DNA of 64,000 nt from Thalassospira povalilytica (GTDB lineage: Bacteria > Pseudomonadota > Alphaproteobacteria > Rhodospirillales > Thalassospiraceae): contig NZ_PGTS01000007.1 of NCBI RefSeq assembly GCF_002844235.1, forward strand, positions 170,223 through 234,222. Direction: 5' to 3'. The position numbers and the translations under genes were made by a program. Of the stretch, positions 1-10,968 are shown one piece after another. A model generated the notes under the pieces. It was not told where the DNA came from and made no database searches. It was given only the letters and a program-made list of their open reading frames with translations. Within the stretch, counting starts at the first letter, position 1; each line of letters begins with the position of its first letter.

Positions 1-1
1 C

Positions 2-895
2 AATCAGGCACTTGATGTCATGGATGCGCAGACCAGAACATTTCGCAACAGTGCCGGGCAGATAGGTGATGATCTCAAGCTTGTTGTCGGCGATTTGTCT
101 GATAGTGCGCGCAAGCTGACCACCAATTCCGACTTCCTGTCGCAGAATGTCGGTAAAATTGCGATCCAGGCGGCGGAAATGCGCCGGGCCGCCGATGAAA
201 GCAGTGCCGCACTTGACGGGATTGCGACCGCCACCGAACAATTCAGCGGATCCATCCAGCAGATCGGGTGCCAGATTGACGGATCAGCGTCGCTGTCAGA
301 AACCGCTGTTGAACGTGCGCGGTCTGCGGGTGAGCATATGGGGCGTCTTGATGCGCTGGCAGTAAGGGTCACCGGTGTGGTTGAACTGATCACGGATGTT
401 GCCGATCAGACAAATCTTCTGGCCCTGAATGCATCGATCGAAGCCGCGCGGGCAGGCGATGCCGGCAAGGGATTTTCCGTTGTCGCATCCGAGGTCAAAA
501 ATCTTGCCAGCCAGACCGCCCATGCCGCCGAACAGGTCATTCGTGAAATCGGTCAGATGCAGGAAATGACCCGCGAAGCCGTGATTTCAGTGCGCGATAT
601 CAGTGAAACCATTGCCGAAATAGACAATGGTGCGCGTCTGGTAGCGGGGGCAACCCGCGAACAAACCGCCGCGGTGACGGAAATCGGCAACCGTATCGAA
701 CAGGCCGTCAAACTGATGCGCGACATTGTCGATAGCGTAACCGAAGTCGCATCGGGCACCCATGCGTCGCGCGATGTCCTGCTTGCCCTGCATGACGAGG
801 CAACCAGTCTTTTGGGACGTGCGGAAACACTTGATGGTGATGTTCGCCATTTTGTCGGGACGGTTCTTGATACCCGTACTCAGGACGTTGCCTGA
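2..895 (+). CDS. Methyl-accepting chemotaxis protein, C-terminal signalling part (5' end outside window)
   Basis: The reading frame is open from the window edge, so the sensor and membrane parts are missing and only the cytoplasmic signalling rod is visible. The hairpin tip that contacts CheA and CheW is recognisable by the run [18 protein letters not shown] followed by [15 protein letters not shown], the most conserved segment of the MCP family. The flanking helices show heptad-like alanine and glutamate/glutamine patterning expected of a four-helix antiparallel bundle. It would pass ligand or energy-state signals to the chemotaxis kinase. It is followed by about 260 bases without a gene and then guaB, so the two are probably not co-transcribed. 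The family call is firm; the ligand cannot be known. Confidence 0.93.
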   Translation, partial: NQALDVMDAQTRTFRNSAGQIGDDLKLVVGDLSDSARKLTTNSDFLSQNVGKIAIQAAEMRRAADESSAALDGIATATEQFSGSIQQIGCQIDGSASLSETAVERARSAGEHMGRLDALAVRVTGVVELITDVADQTNLLALNASIEAARAGDAGKGFSVVASEVKNLASQTAHAAEQVIREIGQMQEMTREAVISVRDISETIAEIDNGARLVAGATREQTAAVTEIGNRIEQAVKLMRDIVDSVTEVASGTHASRDVLLALHDEATSLLGRAETLDGDVRHFVGTVLDTRTQDVA

Positions 896-1094
896 TCGCA
901 AAATCGGCATCTTGCGCACGGCATCGCACGCAGATCACATAACATTGATGGCAGGGATTTGGCGGCTTTGACAGTTGGCGGGATGACAACGTTTGTGCGG
1001 TGTTGCCTGCCAGAAGCCCCATCGACCAGTTTCTAACGGAATGCGCAAAATAAAGCATCAATAAAATCACAGGGCTGTTATGGGCGCAGAAAAC

Positions 1095-1122
1095 TTGGCA
1101 TTTGGGGCGTAACGTGTATAAA
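1095..1122 (+). promoter_or_regulatory. Probable guaB promoter
   Basis: TTGGCA at 1095-1100 and TATAAA at 1117-1122 are separated by 16 bases and lie 33 bases upstream of the guaB start. This is a good match to a housekeeping sigma factor promoter. The short leader that follows has no riboswitch-like structure that I can see. Confidence 0.5.
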
Positions 1123-1143
1123 TTCCGCGCCAACTCAGATTAA

Positions 1144-2622
<1,479 letters not shown>

Positions 2623-2726
2623 GCAATCAGGTTGCTGATCTGGCTGCCGCGATTTCGCTGAGCAGCCCTGCATTCGAAGCGGTTGGCGAACCGCGCGTGA
2701 CATGCTATCAGCAGCCCCGTATTTCA

Positions 2727-2763
2727 GATGACGGCAGGTCTTCCTGCCGTCATCGTCTTTTTT
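2727..2763 (+). terminator. Rho-independent terminator of guaB
   Basis: A perfect 12-bp stem (2727-2738 with 2743-2754, loop TCTT) is followed by GTC and six T residues. The ATG at 2728 lies inside the stem, so it is not a credible start for the following gene. Confidence 0.9.
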
Positions 2764-2844
2764 ATCGTATTTATCGCAAGCGGTGTTTGCGCTTCCCATA
2801 TCCGAAGCAGCAGTAACACCCGAAAAACAGGTTGGAAATTCGCT

Positions 2845-4182
2845 TTGAAACCCGGTGCACGTATCGCAGCCGTCATTGAACTTTATGATGGCTGGACCCA
2901 TACCCGAGACGACGCAGACCGCGTTGTATCTGGCTATTTCGGATCACGCCGTTACATCGGCGGTGGCGATCGCCGTGAAATCAGCGAACGTTTCTATAAC
3001 CTGATCCGGCATCAGGCCCGTCTGGGCTGGTGGCTGGCGGAGATGGGCTATGAGTTCCAGGACGGTCGTGCACGCATGATCGCCGAACTGGTTCTGCATG
3101 ATGGTCTATCAAAGGCCGATATCGAAGACCGTTTCAGCGGCGAACAATTCTGCCCGGAAACGCTTCATCCCAATGAAAAGCACCTGATCAACAAGCTGGC
3201 CGACAAGACCCTTGATCATGATGCCCAGCCCGGCGCGGTCAAAACCGAATTGCCGAAATGGCTGTATGCGGAGCTGATGAAGCTTCACCATGAAAACCTG
3301 TCTGCCGAAATGGCGGCCTATAATCAGCCGGCCAAACTTGATCTGCGTGTCAACCGCCTGCGCGGAACTGTCGAAGACGCGATCAAGTCGCTGAAAGCCG
3401 ATGGCATCAAGGATATTGAACGCACCCCGTTTGCACCCAACGGCCTGCGTTTGCCGCTGGGCCTCAATATGCTGGTGACTGCGGCCTATAAGGATGGCCT
3501 GATCGAAATCCAGGACGAAGCATCGCAGATTTGCGTCAAGCTGGTCGATGCCAAGCCGGGCATGACAATCCTTGATATGTGTGCTGGCGGTGGCGGCAAG
3601 ACCCTTGGTATTGCCGCTGACATGCGCGGCAAGGGACGTATCCTTGCCTGTGATACCCATGGGGGTCGTCTGGACAATTCGCGCAAACGTGCACGTCGTG
3701 CCGGTGCAGGTGATTGCATCCAGCAGCGCATCATTGCCGATGAACGCGACAGCTGGCTGCGCAACAAGTCGGGCTTCTTTGACCGTGTATTGCTTGATGT
3801 GCCCTGTTCGGGGCTTGGGACCTTGCGCCGCAACCCGGCTTTGCGCTGGCGTATCGGTCAGCGTGACCTGCGGACCCTGATGGCGCAGCAAAGCAAGATC
3901 CTTAAGGCCGGTGCGGCCAAAGTCACCAAGGGCGGGCGCCTGATTTATGCGACCTGTTCGATCATGCCCGAAGAAAACGAACGCCTGATTGAAACCTTCA
4001 TGCGCGATCGCAAGGATTTCAAACCGGTGCCGATCAATGAAATCTGGCCTGACGCGCCGAAATCCGTTCCGGTTCCGGGCGGCAAGGATAAACCGTGGTT
4101 GCGTCTGTCGCCGAATGTCCATGGCACGGACGGGTTCTTTGTTGCGGTGTTCGAACGGACCGCCAAAGGCAAGGTAAAATAA
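2845..4182 (+). CDS. RsmB/NOP-family SAM-dependent RNA m5C methyltransferase
   Basis: Predicted cytosine-5 methyltransferase of rRNA or tRNA. The C-terminal Rossmann domain shows the SAM motif ILDMCAGGGGKT, the DVPCSGLGTLRRNP motif and YATCSIMPEENE, whose two cysteines are the release and nucleophile residues of the NOL1/NOP2/Sun family. The N-terminal part is helical and NusB-like, as in RsmB. I place the start at TTG 2845 (about 445 aa): the in-frame ATG at 2728 sits in the guaB terminator stem and would add 39 residues of translated terminator and leader. A GGA lies about 8 bases before the TTG. The exact target base cannot be told from the sequence. Confidence 0.85.
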   Translation: MKPGARIAAVIELYDGWTHTRDDADRVVSGYFGSRRYIGGGDRREISERFYNLIRHQARLGWWLAEMGYEFQDGRARMIAELVLHDGLSKADIEDRFSGEQFCPETLHPNEKHLINKLADKTLDHDAQPGAVKTELPKWLYAELMKLHHENLSAEMAAYNQPAKLDLRVNRLRGTVEDAIKSLKADGIKDIERTPFAPNGLRLPLGLNMLVTAAYKDGLIEIQDEASQICVKLVDAKPGMTILDMCAGGGGKTLGIAADMRGKGRILACDTHGGRLDNSRKRARRAGAGDCIQQRIIADERDSWLRNKSGFFDRVLLDVPCSGLGTLRRNPALRWRIGQRDLRTLMAQQSKILKAGAAKVTKGGRLIYATCSIMPEENERLIETFMRDRKDFKPVPINEIWPDAPKSVPVPGGKDKPWLRLSPNVHGTDGFFVAVFERTAKGKVK

Positions 4183-4249
4183 TGGACCGACCGGTGATGA
4201 CATATGGCATCCGGCCCGTCATCAGCCTTAGTCCGTCTGCACAAAAAAA

Positions 4250-4287
4250 GGCCCTGCGAGGAATACTCGCAGGGCCAGTTTTGTTTT
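4250..4287. terminator. Bidirectional rho-independent terminator
   Basis: An 11-bp perfect stem (4250-4260 with 4266-4276, loop GAATA) has a T-rich tail on the plus side and seven A residues on the other side. It can serve both the RNA methyltransferase gene and the convergent small gene at 4380. Confidence 0.9.
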
Positions 4288-4379
4288 ACCGTGAACGCAA
4301 TATTGCGTTAAGTGGCTCTTCTGCAGATTGCCGGTCCCACGGTGTCGCGGGCGTCAGCCCGTTTGTTGCTCAGAGCAGG

Positions 4380-4697
4380 TTATTCGGTTTTCTCGGCCGG
4401 AATGTCATAGACCGGACCATTGCTGTCCGAACCTTCCGAATTTTCGAGATTGTTCATACCGGGAATAACATCATCCTCTGCATCGGGGCCGGTCTTCAGG
4501 CTTTCGCCGATTTCGGCACTCGGCGCAGCCGGTGCAATGGTTTCGGATTTTTCAGCCGGGGCGGTTTCTTCCGTACCGAAGATCGGCAGGGCGGAACCGC
4601 CATCTTTCTGGGTCATCGCGATTGCGGTTGCAGTACCGGCAACCAGAATAAGACCAGCGACGGCGAGTGCGATTTTGCTACCTTTGGAAGTGCTCAT
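4380..4697 (-). CDS. Small single-pass membrane or exported protein, function unknown
   Basis: A 105-residue protein starting MSTSKGSKIALAVAGL: a short basic N-terminus, one hydrophobic segment at about residues 8-28, then an acidic, Ala/Pro/Glu-rich low-complexity tail with many Asp and Glu. It could be a membrane-anchored periplasmic tail or an exported protein with an uncleaved signal. The start at 4697 is chosen because AAGGGA lies nine bases upstream; longer in-frame starts read through the guaA promoter region and have no ribosome site. I do not recognise a family. It is convergent with the RNA methyltransferase gene and divergent from guaA. Confidence 0.6.
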   Translation of the reverse strand: MSTSKGSKIALAVAGLILVAGTATAIAMTQKDGGSALPIFGTEETAPAEKSETIAPAAPSAEIGESLKTGPDAEDDVIPGMNNLENSEGSDSNGPVYDIPAEKTE

Positions 4698-4987
4698 GAT
4701 TACGTGTCCCTTGCTTCGATCAAAAATGCGTTGCTCATGCTCGGACGCGTTGTTTCCCGCGTTCCGTTGATTGGAATACTGCGCGACCATTGCGAAGGAA
4801 AAAGGGACCAATTGTGTAATTTTCGGGGGATGATGTGCGCAAAAACGCCGCAATTCTCCGTGCCGGTCCGGCAACAGGGCACAAGTTTTTTGAATGCATC
4901 GTTGGGGGACCGCCTGCGCCGGGTTGCCCATCACGATGGTTTGGCGTATGTACGGCGCAACCCCATCTTCGACGGAGATACGGCCCG

Positions 4988-6541
4988 ATGACTGATCGCG
5001 TGCTGATTATTGATTTCGGATCCCAGGTTACCCAGCTGATTGCACGTCGCGTGCGTGAAAGCGGTGTCTATAGCGAGATCCACCCTTTTAATAACATCTC
5101 GGATGCGTTCCTTGATGAATATGCCCCCAAGGCCGTGATCCTTTCGGGTGGCCCGGCGTCTGTCCATTGGGACAAGGCCCCGTCGGCACCGGCAAAGGTG
5201 TTTGAGCTCGGCGTTCCGGTTCTGGGCATCTGCTATGGTCAGCAGACCATGGTCAACCAGCTTGGCGGCAAGGTCGCGACATCCGATCATCGTGAATTCG
5301 GTCGTGCCTTTGTTGACGTGATCGAAGATTGCGCGCTGTTTACCGGCGTTTGGGCCGCGGGCGCACGCGAACAGGTCTGGATGAGCCACGGCGACCGCGT
5401 TGATGCACTTCCCGACGGTTTCCGCGTTGTTGGCAAATCCGAAGGCGCACCGTTTGCCGCCATCGCCAATGACGAAAAGAAATTCTATGCGGTTCAGTTT
5501 CACCCGGAAGTGGTCCATACCCCGCATGGCGCACAGCTCCTTAAGAACTTTACGCATGGCGTTGCCGGTTGCTCTGGCGACTGGACGATGAATGCCTATA
5601 AGGACGATGCGATCGACAAGATCCGCAAACAGGTCGGTGATGGCAAGGTCATCTGTGGTCTGTCGGGCGGTGTTGACAGCTCTGTCACTGCGGTTCTGAT
5701 CCACGAGGCAATCGGCGATCAGCTGACTTGCGTATTTGTTGATCATGGTTTCATGCGTGCGGGCGAGGCCGATCAGGTCGTCTCCCTGTTCCGTGACCAT
5801 TACAACATCCCGCTGGTTCATGTTGATGCGTCCGAAACCTTTATCGGTGCGATCGAAGGCGAAACCGATCCGGAAGTAAAACGCAAAACCATTGGTCGTC
5901 TCTTCATCGAGACCTTCGAAGAAGAAGCCAAGAAAATCGGCGGTGCGGATTTCCTCGCACAGGGGACGCTGTATCCGGACGTGATCGAAAGTGTGTCCTT
6001 CACCGGCGGCCCGTCCGTCACCATCAAGTCGCACCATAACGTTGGCGGTCTTCCTGAACGCATGAACATGAAGCTGGTTGAACCGCTTCGTGAACTGTTC
6101 AAGGACGAAGTCCGTGACCTTGGTCGTGAATTGGGCCTGCCGGACAGCTTTGTCGGGCGTCATCCGTTCCCTGGACCGGGTCTTGCGATCCGTATTCCGG
6201 GCCAGCCGATCACGCGCGAAAAGCTTGATATCCTGCGCAAGGCCGATGCGATCTATCTCGAAGAAATCCGTAATGCCGGTCTTTATGACGCGATCTGGCA
6301 GGCATTCGCCGTTCTGCTGCCGGTCCGTACCGTTGGCGTGATGGGCGATGGTCGCACCTATGACTATGCCTGTGCACTGCGTGCGGTCACCTCGACCGAT
6401 GGCATGACCGCGGACTTCTATGCGTTCCCGCCGGAACTGCTTGGCCGCATTGCCAACCGCATCATCAATGAAGTCAACGGCATCAACCGTGTCACCTATG
6501 ACTTCACATCCAAACCACCGGGAACCATCGAGTGGGAATAA
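4988..6541 (+). CDS. guaA: GMP synthase (glutamine-hydrolysing)
   Basis: Converts XMP to GMP using ATP and glutamine nitrogen. The 517-residue protein has an N-terminal class I glutamine amidotransferase domain with Cys82 in GICYGQQ and His172/Glu174 in VQFHPEV, a PP-loop ATP pyrophosphatase domain with SGGVDSS at 226-232, and the C-terminal dimerisation domain ending PGTIEWE. The start is fixed by GGAG nine bases upstream. The last roughly 610 bases are repeated in truncated form at 7723-8367, about 1.2 kb downstream, so this gene borders an accessory segment; the intact copy here has every catalytic motif and a normal stop codon. Confidence 0.97.
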   Translation: MTDRVLIIDFGSQVTQLIARRVRESGVYSEIHPFNNISDAFLDEYAPKAVILSGGPASVHWDKAPSAPAKVFELGVPVLGICYGQQTMVNQLGGKVATSDHREFGRAFVDVIEDCALFTGVWAAGAREQVWMSHGDRVDALPDGFRVVGKSEGAPFAAIANDEKKFYAVQFHPEVVHTPHGAQLLKNFTHGVAGCSGDWTMNAYKDDAIDKIRKQVGDGKVICGLSGGVDSSVTAVLIHEAIGDQLTCVFVDHGFMRAGEADQVVSLFRDHYNIPLVHVDASETFIGAIEGETDPEVKRKTIGRLFIETFEEEAKKIGGADFLAQGTLYPDVIESVSFTGGPSVTIKSHHNVGGLPERMNMKLVEPLRELFKDEVRDLGRELGLPDSFVGRHPFPGPGLAIRIPGQPITREKLDILRKADAIYLEEIRNAGLYDAIWQAFAVLLPVRTVGVMGDGRTYDYACALRAVTSTDGMTADFYAFPPELLGRIANRIINEVNGINRVTYDFTSKPPGTIEWE

Positions 6542-6563
6542 GTTGTCCGATATCGGAAACAAC

Positions 6564-6599
6564 AAACGGCGCGTCCATTGGGCGCGCCGTTTTGTTTTT
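6564..6599 (+). terminator. Rho-independent terminator of guaA
   Basis: A 10-bp perfect stem (6564-6573 with 6583-6592) is followed by a T-rich run. It lies just after the intact guaA stop and is absent after the truncated guaA copy downstream. Confidence 0.88.
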
Positions 6600-6742
6600 G
6601 AATGTCGTTCCACTCACCTGGACGTGTGGGAGAAAAATATACTGTACCTTGTTGTTAAAAACTTGCACCCTGACCTCAGGCCCTGCGCCGATCCTTGCAA
6701 GGACTGGTTGCTTTCAAGTTATGTCAGAATGCGAGACGACAT

Positions 6743-7693
6743 ATGACGGATGACGATTTCTCATTTCATGCGACGCGTGAAAAGCCTGTCAGAATCAAGT
6801 CTGATGAAGATATCCAGACATTCAATGGGAGCTGGTATCGGGGGGAGTCGACCAATTTCATTCCGTCCAAAAAGATGTTGCAGTCAAGTAGCGCGTTCAG
6901 AAGATTCATCATCAAGGGGTATGAGCCACCGGCCCCGTTCATTGATAAATCGACTGTTGTGACAGCCTTTGGCAGTTGCTTTGCACAAAACATTTCAAAG
7001 TGGTTGCTTGATAATGGCTACAATGTCCTTGGCAAAAAGCTCAATCTCAACTCGCATATCATCCGTTTCGGAGAAGGGCTGGTAAATACCTTTGCCATTC
7101 GCGAACAGCTTGAATGGGCGTTTGAAAATCGAAGCCTGGAAGAAGGGTTATGGTTTGGCGAGAACAAGGAAATTGTTCTGCCTGATGATGATGTCCGGGA
7201 CGCGACAAAAACGCTTCTGATGAAAACGGAAACATTGATCATTACAGTTGGCCTTTCCGAAGTCTGGTTTGACAAGGTTTCCGGACGGGCATTCTGGCGC
7301 ACAGTGCCCGCAGAAAACTTCGACAATGAAAGACACGGATTCAGATTAACAACGGTCGAGGAAAACCGCGAAAATCTGGAAAAGATTGTCGAATTGCGAG
7401 ATCGCTATATTCCGGATTGCAACATCATCTTCACGCTTTCGCCCATTCCACTGATGGCGACGTTTCGAGATATAAACTGCATTTCGGCAAACACGGTATC
7501 AAAGTCGATTTTGCGCATCGCGCTTGACGACCTGATGGGGGAAAAACACGACCGGGTTTATTATTTTCCGTCATATGAACTGGTCAAGGAAGTCTATCCG
7601 GACCCGTTTGATGACGATAACCGGCACCCCAAGAAACCCTATATCCAGGAAATCATGCAGCTATTTGCCCGCGCTTATTGCGAGGATACGTAA
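6743..7693 (+). CDS. GSCFA-domain protein, probable polysaccharide-associated hydrolase or esterase-like protein
   Basis: The 316-residue protein carries the name-giving GSCFA motif at residues 77-81 (AFGSCFAQNISKWL), placed where the family has its conserved serine/cysteine. The family is related to SGNH/GDSL-type esterases and is often found in capsule or exopolysaccharide clusters, but its reaction is not settled. No signal peptide is visible. I start at ATG 6743, close to a weak GAGACGACAT site, instead of a TTG or other start further up. It is the only gene between intact guaA and the truncated guaA copy, so it appears to be cargo of an inserted segment. Confidence 0.75.
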   Translation: MTDDDFSFHATREKPVRIKSDEDIQTFNGSWYRGESTNFIPSKKMLQSSSAFRRFIIKGYEPPAPFIDKSTVVTAFGSCFAQNISKWLLDNGYNVLGKKLNLNSHIIRFGEGLVNTFAIREQLEWAFENRSLEEGLWFGENKEIVLPDDDVRDATKTLLMKTETLIITVGLSEVWFDKVSGRAFWRTVPAENFDNERHGFRLTTVEENRENLEKIVELRDRYIPDCNIIFTLSPIPLMATFRDINCISANTVSKSILRIALDDLMGEKHDRVYYFPSYELVKEVYPDPFDDDNRHPKKPYIQEIMQLFARAYCEDT

Positions 7694-7722
7694 GCGGCTA
7701 TTGATTTTCAGGCCGATCCATC

Positions 7723-8367
7723 CATCTTGATGCGTCCCAAACCTTCAAACAAGAGCCAAGAAAATCGGCGGTGCGGATTTCGTCGCACAGGGGACGCAGT
7801 ATCCGGACGTGATCGAAAGCGTGTCCTTCACCGGCGGCCCGTCAGTCACTATTAAGTCACACCACAATGTCGGTGGTCTTCCGGAACGTATGAACATGAA
7901 GCTGGTTGAGCCGCTTCGTGAACTGTTCAAGGACGAAGTTCGTGACCTTGGGCGTGAATTGGGCCTTCCTGACAGCTTTGTCGGGCGTCATCCGTTCCCT
8001 GGACCGGGTCTTGCGATCCGTATTCCGGGCCAGCCGATCACACGCGAAAAGCTTGATATCCTGCGCAAGGCCGATGCGGTCTATCTCGAAGAAATCCGCA
8101 ATGCCGGTCTGTATGACGCGATCTGGCAGGCATTCGCCGTTCTGCTTCCGGTCCGTACCGTTGGCGTGATGGGCGACGGTCGTACCTATGACTATGCCTG
8201 TGCACTGCGCGCGGTCACCTCGACCGATGGCATGACCGCTGATTTCTATGCGTTCCCGCCGGAACTGCTTGGCCGCATCGCCAACCGCATCATCAATGAA
8301 GTCAACGGCACCAACCGCGTGACTTACGACTATACCTCTAAACCACCCGGAACAATCGAGTGGGAAT
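7723..8367 (+). pseudogene. guaA: Truncated second copy of the guaA 3' end
   Basis: From about 7757 to 8367 the sequence follows guaA from the KKIGGADF segment to the final PGTIEWE. By eye there are about 41 base differences in 610, nearly all at third codon positions, with only about five amino-acid changes. This means the copy evolved as a functional gene before it was cut off. A further short match (7723-7744) to guaA near 5820-5842 suggests that a stretch of about 90 bases is deleted inside the fragment. Similarity ends exactly at the stop codon: the second copy reads through into unrelated sequence (to 8453). It lacks the amidotransferase domain and PP-loop and cannot be active. Confidence 0.92.
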
Positions 8368-8480
8368 TTCGTGCACAGGAAACTTCAGGAAAAAGGTTGC
8401 CTCGGTTGATAGTGCTCTTTTCGCCCGTATTTAATTTGCCGTACCCTAATTAAAAGAAAAGCACTAGAAACCTATAATCT

Positions 8481-9416
8481 ATGCCGTTTCTGATTAAAAG
8501 GTCTCTGCGCGTGATTTCGAAATTCAAAGCTGTTCTGAAAAGTTTCGCGAGGGCCCGGCGCGCCGAGGCTGCGGCAGAACAAATTCTGCTTAATCAGGGT
8601 AAAATCCTGACCGGGATGTTTGCACATAAGGATGCAGCCCGACTGTGTGAGTATGAATGGAAAGTGTTCTCGCAATGGGGCGAGGACGGCATCATTCAGT
8701 TTTTGATTTCCGAGATAGAGATTGAACATCATACCTTCATTGAATTCGGCGTCGAAGCTTTCTTTGAAAGCAACTGCCGTTATCTTTTGCAAGGGTGTGA
8801 CTGGCAGGGTTTTGTCATCGATGGTTCACAAAAGAATATTGCACGTCTGAGGCAAAGCGACCTTTATTGGCGCCATGATTTGCAGTCGGTTGCGGCCTTT
8901 GTCGATAAGGATAATATCAATAGCCTTTTGACTGGATCCGGGTTTGATCGTGATCTTGGGGTTTTAAGTATCGATCTTGATGGTAACGATTATCATATTC
9001 TTGAGGCCATCAATTGTTTCGAACCCAGGATCATTATTTGCGAGTTCAATCCTTACTTTGGGCGTGAGCGGGCGGTTTCCGTTCCTTATGATCCAAAATT
9101 TTATCGAACTGAAAAGCATTATTCTAACCTGTATTTCGGCGCCTCGCTCAAGGCATTTATCCATCTTCTGGAAGGCCGGGGATATCGTCTGATCGGAACC
9201 GGAGCGATGGGCGGAAATGCGTATTTCGTTCGAAAAGACCTTGTGAATGCCAAGCTTGAGAAGCTGTCACAAAACCCGATCCATTTTAACGGTAACTGTC
9301 GTGAAAGCGTTGACCAGAACGGCAATCTCACCTTTCTGCGCGGCGAGGAACGCCTGAAAGCTATTCGAGGGATGCCGGTGGTTAATGTCATCACCGGCAA
9401 ATCCGAAGCGCTTTAG
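8481..9416 (+). CDS. FkbM-like methyltransferase-family protein, putative
   Basis: The roughly 311-residue protein contains FSQWGEDGIIQFLI, FIEFGVEAFFESNC, GFVIDGSQKNI and LSIDLDGNDYHILEAI. This order of an E-F-G acidic loop, a D-G pair and a D-L-D-G-N-D segment resembles the SAM-binding core of FkbM-like proteins encoded in glycan and lipopolysaccharide clusters. No membrane segment is seen. Two starts are possible: ATG 8481, which has no ribosome site, and GTG 8511, preceded nine bases earlier by AAAAGG and downstream of a TATAAT at 8473-8478. The second may be the true one. It follows the guaA remnant and is cargo of the accessory segment. The enzymatic role is inferred only. Confidence 0.6.
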   Translation: MPFLIKRSLRVISKFKAVLKSFARARRAEAAAEQILLNQGKILTGMFAHKDAARLCEYEWKVFSQWGEDGIIQFLISEIEIEHHTFIEFGVEAFFESNCRYLLQGCDWQGFVIDGSQKNIARLRQSDLYWRHDLQSVAAFVDKDNINSLLTGSGFDRDLGVLSIDLDGNDYHILEAINCFEPRIIICEFNPYFGRERAVSVPYDPKFYRTEKHYSNLYFGASLKAFIHLLEGRGYRLIGTGAMGGNAYFVRKDLVNAKLEKLSQNPIHFNGNCRESVDQNGNLTFLRGEERLKAIRGMPVVNVITGKSEAL

Positions 9417-9647
9417 GTTAGCTGATTTTTGCGCGATCATTTTGTTGCGTCATTTGCCAAACATCATAACCCATTGGTCGCTGTTGGAGCCGCTCTGATC
9501 CATGATTTAGGCGAGATTTTTATTCGGAAGTAAATTATTTAGGGTAAATGATCCTGCCGGGGAATGCCGTTGGAAACTCTCGTTTCTTTCTCTAAAAATC
9601 GCCTGCTGCATTCTTTTCTTTAAAGGTTTTTTTTAAAAGTATTTGTT

Positions 9648-10676
9648 ATGATCATTAGAAAATACACAAAATCATCATCTTTTTATCTGGGGACCAAGGC
9701 AGGTTTTTTTGAAAGAAATGAGTCAAATCTAAACGAATCCTTGAAAGAGAATGAATTGTACTCGAAACAGCCCAAGAGAGAGATGTGTAAGATTTGTTCG
9801 TCTAGACTTCCCGGGGATGAGGATTTTCAATCTCACAATGTGAGCTATGTTTTTTGTACAGATTGCGGCCATTTAAACGGAGTTTTTGAAGATACGATAG
9901 AATTTGTTGATAAAATTTACATGGAAGATAGTGGCGCAGAATATGCCAAAAATTATTTGGATGAGGATTTTTTAAATAGAGTCTCAGATATTTACGCTCC
10001 AAAGGTGGATTTTTTGCTATCGGTCGTTCCTGACGGGAATTGCGAAATACTGGATGTTGGATGTGGTGCTGGTTATTTTGTTTTGGCTTCATTGATGGAA
10101 AACCAACAGGCCAGTGGAATTGATGTTAGTGACGTCATGGTGAATTTTGGCAATCAGCAAATTCTGAGCCACCAAGGGTGCGCACCTTTGCAAAAAGTTA
10201 AAGAGGATGGTTTTTTTGAAGAAGTTACCAAGACAGGAGCGGATGTTGTATCTGCAATAGGGGTGATAGAGCACCTTCGCCAACCGCATAAATTATTTGA
10301 GGCCTTCAAAGAAAGTAAGGCAAAATATCTATATTATTCTGTTCCGATGTTTTCGTTGTCTGTCGTATGTGAGAATGTTTTCAAAAATGTGTTTCCGCGC
10401 CAGCTTTCTGGTGGGCATACCCATCTATTTACAGAGAAATCCATTTCCAGGATGCACGAATTACTTGGTGTCCGTCCTGTTGGGGAATGGAGATTTGGCA
10501 CCGACTTTATGGATTTGTATCGGCATCTAAACATTTATCTTCGGGCTAACAACGTCTCTCAGAAGATGCTGGATTATTTTCACGCAGGGTTCGCAACAAA
10601 GATAGATGACCTTCAAGCCGCATTGGACAAAAACCACTTTTGTTCGGAAATACATGTGGTTGCGGTTAAGGATTAG
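9648..10676 (+). CDS. SAM-dependent methyltransferase with N-terminal zinc-ribbon, glycan-cluster type
   Basis: The 342-residue protein has a four-cysteine zinc-ribbon (C47-x2-C50 and C70-x2-C73) followed by a class I methyltransferase core with motif I ILDVGCGAGYF at about 134-144, SGIDVSDVMV, and SAIGVIEHLRQP as the motif IV region. Such zinc-ribbon plus Methyltransf_23-like proteins include sugar C-methyltransferases, so a role in modifying a surface sugar is plausible but not shown. Base composition is clearly more AT-rich than the neighbouring housekeeping genes, and the 230 bases before it are AT-rich and have no gene, which points to horizontal transfer. No good ribosome site precedes the ATG, so the start is uncertain. 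Confidence 0.72.
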   Translation: MIIRKYTKSSSFYLGTKAGFFERNESNLNESLKENELYSKQPKREMCKICSSRLPGDEDFQSHNVSYVFCTDCGHLNGVFEDTIEFVDKIYMEDSGAEYAKNYLDEDFLNRVSDIYAPKVDFLLSVVPDGNCEILDVGCGAGYFVLASLMENQQASGIDVSDVMVNFGNQQILSHQGCAPLQKVKEDGFFEEVTKTGADVVSAIGVIEHLRQPHKLFEAFKESKAKYLYYSVPMFSLSVVCENVFKNVFPRQLSGGHTHLFTEKSISRMHELLGVRPVGEWRFGTDFMDLYRHLNIYLRANNVSQKMLDYFHAGFATKIDDLQAALDKNHFCSEIHVVAVKD

Positions 10677-10808
10677 TCGGGGACAAAACTGGCAAAATTC
10701 GTAATTTTGTCAGTCTCTGCGTTGCAAAGACTTTAGTGCAATTTCCGTTTGGCGGGCCTGATGTCATTGCAATCAATTCAATTGATTGATGGGCTGGTCT
10801 TTACCTGG

Positions 10809-10958
10809 TCAGTCGACTGGTCCGGATGATCCGCAATCACTTGTCGCGTTGCACGCACCCGAAAGCACGCTTTGAAGGCTGCGCTGCCAATTGAATGTCA
10901 GACAGGATGACAGTGAAATAACCGCTGTCAGCATGACGATTATTCGAAGGCAGCGCAT
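10809..10958 (-). CDS. Small putative lipoprotein (49 aa)
   Basis: The 49-residue product begins MRCLRIIVMLTAVISLSSC: a short basic start, a hydrophobic stretch and a lipobox L-S-S-C with Cys19 as the lipidation site. The mature part is about 30 residues and has two further cysteines spaced C-x5-C near the end. An AGGAAAAGGAAA ribosome site lies directly upstream, and the gene starts 10 bases after the SDR stop, so it is probably the second gene of that transcript. I do not recognise the family. It is too short to be certain, but the ribosome site, lipobox and spacing agree. Confidence 0.5.
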   Translation of the reverse strand: MRCLRIIVMLTAVISLSSCLTFNWQRSLQSVLSGACNATSDCGSSGPVD

Positions 10959-10968
10959 TTTCCTTTTC

